From: Archivesica marissinica
Lineage: Eukaryota; Mollusca; Bivalvia; Venerida; Vesicomyidae
Length of the DNA stretch: 64,000 bases
Direction: 5' to 3'
Assembly (NCBI GenBank): GCA_014843695.1
Contig: CM026390.1
Location: 55,001,294 to 55,065,293 of the forward strand
The position numbers and the translations under genes are program-made. This document shows, piece by piece, positions 28,801-40,800 of the stretch. The notes beneath the pieces were generated by a model that searched no databases, was not told the DNA's origin, and worked only from the letters and a program-made list of their open reading frames with translations. Each line of letters opens with the position of its first letter. Position 1 is the stretch's first letter.

Positions 28801-31800
28801 GTTCATTTATCAAGATGGGTAATTTTGTCTAAAATTAGTAATACTACTTGCAAAAAGTGCAGATCCTGATGAGACGGCTCGTCACGAGCTGGCTCATCTG
28901 GATCTACACTTTTTGTAAGCCTATATAGAGGTCTGTGGTGTTGAAAGGGTTAAGCACAGATCTGACTGTGTACATGTACATTTACTCTACTGTTTTGCTC
29001 AATTGTATTTGTAGAGAACAGCGGTACAGCCCCTCTGTCTACGAGATGGACGATCCTGTGCCTGGACTTCCAGTATATTCTATCGATGTATCTCAACAGG
29101 AAATACTCGTACATTAAGAGTGTGCGACTGTGTGCAAACATGCACGTGAGGAATATCTTCACCAGCGATATACAATATGAACCAGGTATGCTATTATGTA
29201 TATCCATTCTGCTTGAGACCCATATCACACAGTCTTCAAACGTAGCAGCAGCATCTATTTATAGTAGCATTCTACGTGTGTTCACTGAAGAACGACAACT
29301 CTTCTTCGTAAGACATAATCTCTAAAAACAAGCACTAGAAATAGAATTCTTTGTGAAATAGCCAAACAGGCACGGATATGCACAAGCGTCCCCGTAAATA
29401 AGCGAATGCTCTGGAATCCTCGATGTACATAAACCTTTCTTTCCGTCGGGCATGTCACCCTGTCCCTTTGATGAAATAAGACAGATGGTACGATTTACAC
29501 GATATGATTAATTCATGAAAAGTTTATCAACCGAAATGTTTGCATATCATTAACAGATTCCAAAGTGTTCCTGAATTTCTTTATATCAATGTTCATTAAA
29601 CAATAAAATGCTTGTTTCAAGTCAGTTCGAGCCCCGCTCAGGCAGTGTCTCATTTATATTAAAAAGTTGGCAGTTTCTTACGGAGGTTGGTGCACCCAAG
29701 TACTGGTTAACTGCTGGAGCCTGCCCAGGAAAGGTGTTGCTAAGTAAACTGCCTGCCGGCGATAAAGCCCGAAATGTTGCTGATGCAGGCGTTAAACCCG
29801 AAATATAACATAACATTGTTTCAAGTCAATGCTTGATTGCTGTGCAAATATGTTTACAGGTCTAACAGTTGAGCAGGTAAAACGGGCTGGTGGTCTGTCG
29901 GGTGTGTCACCCCTCCCCCGGGAGTTAGATTATCCGGTGATGAAGGGGGACAGATGGTTTGATCTGTATGATATGATCAAGTTTCCTGCAGAGGCCAGCA
30001 ATAAACCTCATGACACTATCCAGTCTATTGCCTCCGAGCCCAGCACTAAAGGTGAGCTGTGTCAGTTATGTATGCCAGTATTCCAGTCTATTGCCTCCGA
30101 GCCCAGCACTAAAGGTGAGCTGTGTCAGTTATGTATGCCAATATTCCAGTCTATTGCCTCCGAGCCCAGCACTAAAGGTGAGCTGTGTCAGTTATGTATG
30201 CCCGTATTCCAGTCTATTGCCTCCGAGCCCAGCACTAAAGGTGAGCTGTGTCAGTTATGTATGCCAGTATTCCAGTCTATTGCCTCCGAGCCCAGCACTA
30301 AAGGTGAGCTGTGTCAGTTATGTATGCCAATATTCCAGTCTATTGCCTCCGAACCCAGCACTAAAGGTGAGCTGTGTCAGTTATGTATGCCCGTATTCCA
30401 GTCTATTGCCTTCGAGCCCAGCACTAAAGGTGAGCTGTGTCAGTTATGTATGCCAGTATTCCAGTCTATTGCCTCCGAGCCCAGCACTAAAGGTGAGCTG
30501 TGTCAGTTATGTATGCCAGTATTCCAGTCTATTGCCTCCGAGCCCAGCACTAAAGGTGAGCTGTGTCAGTTATGTATGCCCGTATTCCAGTCTATTGCCT
30601 TCGAGCCCAGCACTAAAGGTGAGCTGTGTCAGTTATGTATGTCAGTATTCCAGTCTATTGCCTCCGCGCCCAGCACTAAAGGTGAGCTGTGTCAGTTACG
30701 TATGCCAGTATTCCAGTCTATTGCCTCCGCACCCAGCACTAAAGGTGAGCTGTGTCAGTTACGTATGCCAGTATTCCAGTCTATTGCCTCCGAGCCCAGC
30801 ACTAAAGGTGAGCTGTGTCAGTTACATAGGCCAGTATTCCAGTCTATTGCCTCTGAGCCCAGCACTAAAGGTGAGCTGTGTCAGTTATGTATGTCAGTAT
30901 TCCAGTCTATTGCCTCCGAGCCCAGCACTAAATGTGAGCTGTGTCAGTTATGTATGTCAGTATTCCAGTCTATTGCCTCCGAGCCCAGCACTAAAGGTGA
31001 GCGGTGTCAGTTATGTATGTCAGTATTCCAGTCTATTGCCTCTGAGCCCAGCACTAAAGGTGAGCTGTGTCAGTTATGTATGTCAGTATTCCAGTCTATT
31101 GCCTCCGAGCCCAGCACTAAAGGTGAGCTGTGTCAGTTATGTATGCCAGTATTCCAGTCTATTGCCTTCGAACCCAGCACTAAAGGTGAGCTGTGTCAGT
31201 TATGTATGTCAGTATTCCAGTCTATTGCCTCCGAGCCCAGCACTAAAGGTGAGCTGTGTCAGTTACATAGGCCAGTATTCCAGTCTATTGTCTCCGAGCC
31301 CAGCACTAAAGGTGAGCTGTGTCAGTTACATAGGCCAGTATTCCAGTCTATTGCCTCCGAGCCCAGCACTAAAGGTGAGCTGTGTCAGTTATGTATGTCA
31401 GTATTCCAGTCTATTGCCTCCGAGCCCAGCACTAAAGGTGAGCTGTGTCAGTTATGTATGCCCGTATTCCAGCCTATTGCCTCCGAGCCCAGCACTAAAG
31501 GTGAGCTGTGTCAGTTATGTATGTCAGTATTCCAGTCTATTGCCTCTGAGCCCAGCACTAAAGGTGAGCTGTGTCAGTTATGTATGTCAGTATTCCAGTC
31601 TATTGCCTCCGAGCCCAGCACTAAAGGTGAGCTGTGTCAGTTATGTATGTCAGTATTCCAGTCTATTGCCTCCGAGCCCAGCACTAAAGGTGAGCTGTGT
31701 CAGTTATGTATGTCAGTATTCCAGTCTATTGCCTCCGAGCCCAGCACTAAAGGTGAGCTGTGTCAGTTATGTATGCCCTTATTCCAGTCTATTGCCTCCG

Positions 31801-34800
31801 AGCCCAGCACTAAAGGTGAGCTGTGTCAGTTACGTATTGCAGTACAGATCTTGTGTTGTTGATGTTAGATCGCATGTATGATGTGCATTTTGCAGTACAT
31901 ATCTTGTGTTGTTGAGGATGGATTGAATGTATGATGTGAGTTTTGCAGTACAGATCTTGTGTTGTTGATGTTTGATTGAATGTATGATGTGAGTTTTGCA
32001 GTACAGATCTTGTGTTGTTGAGGCTAGATTGAATGTATGATGTGAGTTTTGCAGTACATATCTTGTGTTGTTGAGGCTAGATTGAATGTATGATGTGAGT
32101 TTTGCAGTACATATCTTGTGTTGTTGAGGCTAGATTGAATGTATGATGTGAGTTTTGCAGTACATATCTTGTGTTGTTGAGGCTAGATTGAATGTATGAT
32201 GTGAGTTTTGCAGTACATATCTTGTGTTGTTGAGGCTAGATTGAATGTATGATGTGAGTTTTGCAGTACATATCTTGTGTTGTTGGGGATGGATTGAATG
32301 TATGATGTGAGTTTTGCAGTACATATCTTGTGTTGTTGATGTTAGATTGAACGTATGATGTGAGTTTTGCAGTACATATCTTGTGTTGTTGAGGCTAGAT
32401 TGAAAGGCGAGAGTTTGAGTCCAGCTGTAGCCGTCATGATTGAGTCTTTAGGCAAGGTATTTAAATTCCACATTGCTTCTTCTCCTCTCCCTCATGGCGA
32501 TGGATTCCATCAGGTATGAGGTCTCGAGAGTGATTAATATAAGTTGTAGGAACTTGTTTCGCAATTGAGCTAAAATAAATTTATATAAAAGAGATGCATT
32601 ACATAACTTGTGTTGATGATTTCAGCTGTAAGAGCAATGTCGCATGGACCAAAACGTGTAGAGTCCAAGAAGGTAGATGTCAGCAAGTGTGTGTCAGACA
32701 GGGTGTCTATGATCCACAATATTACCAAGGAAAACAACAAGGTATGAACAGTTGTCTTATAAAATCAAAATCTGCAATGTTGCTCAGACTGTAGCAGCTC
32801 GTACTGTCGACTCGTCTCGTATGTCTGCCTGTCTCTCAGAATCATCCACTTGAAACACTTTCCGTTGTGTTATGAATGTTATCAGGTTGTGAGGGTGAAG
32901 AAATGTGTGGTGTCACTATAATTTGTGCTTACTGAAGTAAAGACAGTCAGTTTGTCACGTTACTGTACGTATACTAGCGCTTCCAAGTTTTAGTGCATAG
33001 CCGCTGATTTTCAAAAATTTCATTTATTGGTGTGGTCATGAATTAGCGTAACAGGAACTAGCGCTAATTATAATTGTAGCTCGCAGTGGTGTAAATAACC
33101 AATGGATAATATTATAGTACGTATTTCTGATATCCCACCCGATTTTCCTCCTTAGCAAGTTATCAAGTATTTCACTATTTTGATAACCTCAAGTATTTCA
33201 CTATTTTGATAACCTCAAGTATTTCACTATTTTGATAACCTCAAGTATTTCACTATTTTGATAACCTCAAGTATTTCACTATTTTGATGACCTCAAGTAT
33301 TTCACTATTTTGATAACCTCAAGTATTTCACTATTTTGATGACCTCAAGTAACACCAGTGTATATTGATAACCTCAAGTATTTCACTATTTTGATAACCT
33401 CAAGTATTTCACTATTTTGATGACCTCAAGTATTTCACTATTTTGATGACCTCAAGTATTTCACTATTTTGATGACCTCAAGTATTTCACTATTTTGATG
33501 ACCTCAAGTATTTCACTATTTTGATAACCTCAAGTAACACCAGTGTATATTGATAACCTCAAGTAACACCAGTGTATATTGATAACCTCAAGTAACACCG
33601 GTGTATATTGATAACCTCAAGTAACACCAGTGTATATTGATAACCTCAAGTAACACCGGTGTATATTGATAACCTCAAGTAACACCAGTGTATATTGATA
33701 ACCTCAAGTAACACCAGTGTATATTGATAACCTCAAGTAACACCGGTGTATATTGATAACCTCAAGTAACACCAGTGTATATTGATAACCTCAAGTAACA
33801 CCAGTGTATATTGATAACCTCAAGTATTTAATTATTTTGATGTCCAAGTATTTCACTATTTTGATAACCTCAAGTAACACCAGTGTATATTGATAACCTC
33901 AAGTAACACCAGTGTATATTGATAACCTCAAGTAACACCAGTGTATTTTGATAACCTCAAGTAACACCGGTGTATATTGATAACCTCAAGTAACACCGGT
34001 GTATATTGATAACCGCAAGTATTTAATTATTTTGATGTCCAAGTATTTCACTATTTTGATAACCTCAAGTATTTCACTATTTTGATGACCTCAAGTAACA
34101 CCGGTGTATATTGATATATATCAGTATACTGACAACATATAGTTATACTGATGCATGTTGTTTATTCAGCGTGGACGTAGAGCAGTGACGTCAGAACTTC
34201 CTGCTGTGGGTATTGATGACGTGGACGTACAGAAGGACAGGGAAGGGGAGATACATGTGTTTGCTCACCCAGACAGCAGCGTAGTACTACATCAAGATGA
34301 TAAATATACCGGAGAGGTACAAAGTCATCTATAACTACAAAATTCTCCACTGTTCCATACTGTATTCTTGGTTAATCGGTTGCAAGATAATAATGCAGCT
34401 CCGATATTCAGAAATTCGTCCGTGGAAGAGTGGTTGCAGTAGATGACTTCAAATCACTTGCCCCCTTTGCCCCTCACCGCTGTTGGATCGAATCCTGCTG
34501 GGGGTGGTGAATTCTTTCATGTGAGGAAGCTATCCAGCTTGCTTGTGGAAGGTCTGGTGGTTCTACCCAGGTGCAAGATCATGCCTAAATGCAGCTCAGG
34601 GGGCCATCCAGGGTCTTCCTCCACCAATAATAGTTGGAGAGTCACCATATGACCTAAGATGTTTGTGCAACTTTAAACCCCAAAACATACATGTACAAAT
34701 AAGGTGATGATGAAATTCACATGGTTTAAAATGAATATTTGGCATCTGTTTCAACTTAACCACAGTTTATAGCAAATGAAAGGTCAATTCAAATTGCAAC

Positions 34801-37800
34801 AATTGTCGCGAAAACACGTTATACTTAGCAATTATTAAATTTGTATTTCTAGGACTGGTTAATGTTTTGCTTCTTGGATGTTTTTCACAGTAAAATAAAA
34901 TAAACTACATTTTAAATTTACCCTCTTCTTATTGAACAGCAATGCGGATTTTCACGGGTCCACTTCAGTGTTTATTTTCAATATCGTGCGTGCAAACTTA
35001 CTGGTAGATTGAAGAGTATTCGTTATGGTGGGCTTTGTTTTCCGTCTTTGAATTTTAAGATTTTGCAATAATTCACCCCAACATTTTTCCAATTTTGGCT
35101 TCAACTTTTTTTATATGACTAATGTGCATATGAGCTTTCATTCAGTATCAAATATAAACTTTTGCAATTAGTTTGAACCTAATATCTATAATATGTTATG
35201 CACACATACTGATGTTCAGAAACGTGTCTGGCAGATCTGTGAATTCTATCCCTATAGCAATCCCAACAGCGGAATCCAACAACGTCATACACACACTTAT
35301 AGAACTTTGTGTTTCGTATTGTTTCTAGCTTTTACCACATTATTAAGTCTCCTACGTGTACGTTGTACTTGCTGTTGATAGTGTTGGAACATCACGGTTA
35401 TATGTATTTATTTCAGAGTGTTGTTGGTAGAATTGACAAGTCAGCGGATATTCTTCCTGTTAAGAAGCCATCCTATAAGGTATTACATGTATATCAGTTT
35501 GTTTTACCTACTTCATGGGAACAACAAGGGCAAGCGATCCCCCCAGGAGAGCTCCCTTCAGAACAAACATACCGCAGTACACAATGCATCCCACATTTGT
35601 GTTGTATCATTGAGTGTTGGATAGTCTAACAGTAGGCTCCGATTAGCACGGTGGTTAGCGCGCTCGCTTCTCACCAATGCAACCTGGGTTCGATCCTCGG
35701 ACCGAGAAGTATGTGAGATGGTATGGTGGTCGCCAGATCGGACAGGTGGGCTTTCTCTGGGTACTCCGGTTTCCTCCCACACAAATGACCACATTTACGC
35801 TTTCATCCGCGCCAATGAGAGTGATTAATATAAGTTGTTAAAACTTGCTTCTCAATCGTTGTTAAATAAATAAAGTTTAAACTATTAGTACTGATCTGTC
35901 CTCCACACTACTTGTTCCTGCTGACATACTGAACTGAACTCTGCATGCTGGGTAAAAGAAAGGCTATAAATAGTTTAAATAATCGTAGCAGATGACAGTA
36001 CTGTTCATTAATGTGTTATTCTTATTTCTAACTGAAATCTCTGGAAATATGTCGTGCAATTTCATTAGAATTGTGGTGTTACGAGAACTTACGACAAAAT
36101 TCTAATGGAATTCAAAGACAGATATCTGTTATTTTAGCCCCTGGTGCGGCGCAAAGAGTTAAGGAATCGTGTTACTGGCTCACTTAATCTTGAATATTTC
36201 ATTACAGTGAAACCATAATGTGTATATTAGTTTAGTTTAAACAAATTTATTTTAGCTCGATTGCGAAACAAGTTCTTACAATTTATATTAGACCTCATTC
36301 CTGATGGAATCCATCGCCACGAGGAAGGGAGAGAGAAGAGGCAACGTGGAATCGTAGCGACTCCAGCGGGTCTCGAACTCTGTGCCTTTCGCACCTGAAG
36401 TGAAAGCGCTACCACTGTGCTATCACGACTTATATGCTGAATATATTGCTACATTTACCCATGTTCATACTACTAAGACCCTAATGTTACACCCATATCT
36501 CAATTTTATGGTACTGCTTAAACCCCGATATATTTTAGTAGCTTTGGTATGCATAAATAATAATGTTAGAAATGTACTGTGAGTAGTTGATGCCTTAATT
36601 ATGTCTTGAATATGCTAGATACTGTTAAGTATATGTCTGGTTCATTATTTATTTTCAGATATTAGAACCAGACCCTATATTACGACTGAAGAGGATTATT
36701 GGTTTTGGTGGAAGTTCTTTCAGAGATGTAAGTTTGTCTTGTGAAGCAAACTGATGACAATAATCATGATTTATAACTACAGTCAAACCTGTGTTGGTGG
36801 TCACCTCCATTAAGCAGCCAACCTGTATTAAGCAGCCAGTTTACAGTCAAACCTGTGTTAGTGGTCACCTCCATTAAGCAGCCAACCTGTATTAAGCAGC
36901 CAGTTTACAGTCAAACCTGTGTTAGTGGTCACCTCCATTAAGCAGCCAACCTGTATTAAGCCTCAAGTTTCCAGTCAAACCTGTGTTAGTGGTCACCTCC
37001 TCCATTAAGCAGCCAACCTGTATTAAGCAGCAAGTTTCCAGTCAAACCTGTGTTAGTGGTCACCTCCATTAAGCAGCCAACCTGTATTAAGCAGCCAGTT
37101 TCCAGTCAAACCTGTGTTAGTGGTCACCTCCATTAAGCAGCCAGTTTAAGTCAAACCTTTGTTAGTGATCTCCTCCATTAAGCAGCCAGTTTCCATTCAA
37201 ATCTGTGTTAGTGGTCACCTCCATTAAGCAGCCAGTTTCCAGTCAAACCTGTGTTAGTGGTCACCTCCATTAAGCAGGCAGTTTCCAGTCAAACCTGTGT
37301 TAATGGTCACATCCATTAAGTAACCAACCTGTAGTAAGCAGCCAGTTTTCAGTCAAACCTGTGTTAGTGATCACCTCCATTAAGCAGCCAATCTGTATTA
37401 AGCAGCCAGTTTCCAGTAAAATCTGTGTTAGTGGTCACCTCCATTAAGCAGCCAACCTGTATTAAGCAGACATTATCCAGTCAAACATGTGTTAGTTGTC
37501 ACCTCCATTAAGCAGCCAACCTGTATTAAGCTGCCAGTTTCAATATTCCCTATATGTTGTTTTACTATACATTTGGCCTTTATTAATAAAGCAGCCACAT
37601 GTGTTAAGCAGCCACTTTCTCCGACTATCTTGGCTGGCTGCTTAAGACAGGTTTGACTGTATCTGTTGTTTAGAACACCAAGTTTTACCATTCAATGTCA
37701 ATAAATGCATGATGGGATTTTTAACTAGTTCGTGTTAACTTGGTTTTACCCATATGCATAATCACATGAGGCAGTTAATACTGTGCATAATCCTAGTGTT

Positions 37801-40800
37801 GCTGCATTTCTTTGATTCAAGCCAGTATACAGTTTTGATTCCATACCTCATCTGTTTACTTTTTTATGTATCTGAAATGTGAAGTCAGAAATGTCTGTTC
37901 TGCTTTTGCGCCATGTAACCTGGACTAAATTGGTTGAGAAAAATGGATTACAGATAAATATCATCTAGACAAAAATGCTTTATATTCAATAATAAATAAA
38001 TAAGGTTTTACCACGTTTGTCCTGGATACTTGAAGGTGTATGAGAGAGTTGTTGTATATTTCAAGAACTGTTCTGCTTGAACATCCTTTCCTACACACCA
38101 GTGTATCTGTACAGACGGATATGTAGTCCAGTGGTAACACGCTGGACTGGTAATCCAGGGATGGCAGGTTCGATTCCCCGTCTGACCCTAATAAAATTAA
38201 CAGTCTTTCAGATGGGACGTTAAGCCGAGGTCTTGTGTAGGTGCTTTACACCGTGCAATTAAAAGAACCAGAGGAGACTCTGGAATGGGTCTCTCTGTGT
38301 ATCATTGCACTATCCTCCAAAAATCTAAAATAACTAATCTCATCAGGAGGCGTCGCTCATATGGGCAACCGGTAGCGACGATAAATAAACGTAAAAACAC
38401 ACACAGTGTATCTGTAGAGCTTAGTATGTTGTATATAGTTTGTGTGGAAAACTTTGGCACAAACATTTTGAAATGTTATAACATCTGTACCTACATGTAT
38501 ATATATATATATATAAAACAACTCGTAGGAATGTTCGGTTGATGTTCTGTGTATATTTCAGGCACTTTGGACAGAGGATGGACAATGTTTGGTGTACCCG
38601 TGTCACGCAGTGGTTGTTGCCATGAAAATATCCAACGGTCACCAACGGTTCTTTATAGGTCACACAGATAAGGTATGCTCTCCTTTCAGCTCAACATGTT
38701 TTAGGGTTTATTCTAGAGTGGAAAAAGGACTAGAGTGGGGCAGAAAAGGGGCAGGTAGGGTCAGAACAGGGACAGGGTGCATTTTGAGTTGTGTAGGGTA
38801 TTTGGGGGTTACCCCCTAGAAAAGTATGCTAGCTTACGATGATTGACAGCTAATTATGCTGGATCAAAGAGGTTTTTTTAAAAGGGTGGGGCTAAAAAGG
38901 GCAGGGTAGGGTGCCCTGCCATTGCGCTCTAGAAAACAAGCCTATGTTTACTATTATATATCGTATTGTCTATATGTGTTACACGTTTATAGGCCACATA
39001 GAACAAAAGAACTTCATTGGCTACCAGTTCAAGACAGAATAAAGTATAAAATACAGACTCGCACATATAAAGCACCGATTTATATGAGAAACTTGCTTGA
39101 GGTTTATATACCAAGGAGAGACTTACGGTCTAAAAATGAAGCAGCTACTCTTGTGTTACCAAGAAGTCGGACTATCACATACGGAGATAGAAGTTTCATG
39201 ACTGCTGCCCCAAAAGTTTGGAATTCTCTTCCATCAAATCTTAGAAGTGCAACAACATTGTGTTCTTTCAAAAAGGCTTTGAAGACACACCTTTTTAAAT
39301 GTTCATATGGAACATAAATATCGAACTGTGTCTGTGCTCAATCAGGATTAAGACTGCAAATGAACACATTTTATTTAATTATTACCTATATTTTAATTGT
39401 TATAATTTTAGATCAGAATATTTTATAGCATATTTAGAATCCATTGTAATTGTGTTTGCTATTTTTGTCTTGTTTTATCTCATTGTATGTGGAAGTTTTT
39501 ATCAATATTTGTGATATTTTAGGCTGTAAAGCGCTTTTGAACGTTTTATTTTTAGATGAAAAGAGCGCTATATAATTTTGGTATATAATAATAATATAAT
39601 AATAGACAAGTATATTATGCTTTCAGTTCAACATGTTTGCTATAATATATCGTATTGTCTATATGTGTTACACATTTATAGGCCACATAGAGTAGACAAG
39701 TATATTATGCTTTCAGTTCAACATGTTTGTATATGTGATCAAGTCAACGTTGATTATGTTAATTATTTATGTTTCTGTTGCATTTAAGCATATAACCATA
39801 CTTCATATTAGAAACCACCATACCTGCTAAAGTATAGAAACCACCCTGCCTGCTAAAGTATAGAAACCACCCTGCCTGCTAAAGTATAGAAACCACCCTG
39901 CCTGCTACTAATGTATAGAAACCACCCTGCCTGCTAAAGTATAGAAACCACCCTGCCTGCTAAAGTATAGAAACCACCCTGCCTGCTAAAGTATAGAAAC
40001 CACCCTGCCTGCTAAAGTATAGAAACCACCCTGCCTGCTAAAAGTAAACCACCCTGCCTGCTAAAGTATAGAAACCACCCTGCCTGCTAAAGTAAACCAC
40101 CCTGCCTGCTAAAGTATAGAAACCACCCTGCCTGCTAATGTATAGAAACCACCCTGCCTGCTAAAGTAAACCACCCTGCCCGCTAAAGTATAGAAACCAC
40201 CCTGCCTGCTAAAGTATAGAAACCACCCTGCCTGCTAAAGTATAGAAACCACCCTGCCTGCTAAAGTATAGAAACCACCCTGCCTGCTACTAATGTATAG
40301 AAACCACCCTGCCTGCTAGTATTTGAGGTCAATGCTACACTCCATGTTATTGTTACCATGGTTTTGCTTGTAGGTATCAGCTATTGCAGCGACTGGCAAC
40401 TCAGAGTTGTTAGCCAGTGGTCAGACTGGACAGTTAAGTGTGGTTAGGATCTGGAGAACTTTGAGTGGGGAGTGTCTAGCTCTGTGTAAAACACATGCAC
40501 ATTCATTATCATGTTTAAGGTGAGTAATGTCACACTTAATCAAGTAATATATAATATGGCTGTCCGATTAGCTGCGCTCGCTTCTCACCAATGCAACACA
40601 GGTGCGATACTCCGACCAGGAAGTATGTGAGATGGTACGGTGGTCGTCAGATCGAACAAGTGTGTTTTCTCCAACACGAATGACCAGATATACGCTTTCA
40701 TCTGCTTTGCAATCGTTGTAAAATAAATAAAGTTTAAACTTAATATAGAATAGTTTATTGTTACGGCCTGGAGGTTATGAACATTTCTTAGATCTCAAAC

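Noticed and set aside
35635..35710. Functional tRNA genes at A/B-box-containing heads (also 38114, 25503, 50776, 54824, 57104)
   Set aside because: A and B boxes are present but cloverleaf pairing is incomplete and each head is fused to a conserved SINE body and tail, so these are tRNA-derived retroposons.
38922..39317. A host gene of 131 codons
   Set aside because: Its motifs are those of a LINE reverse-transcriptase C terminus. It is a truncated mobile element in intron 10.
38661..39728. Segments at 39604 and 39694 as copies of the exon 10 donor region
   Set aside because: They share 'ctttcag-tcaacatgttt' with 38684-38703, but the rest fits LINE-derived sequence better. The likeness is too short to call.
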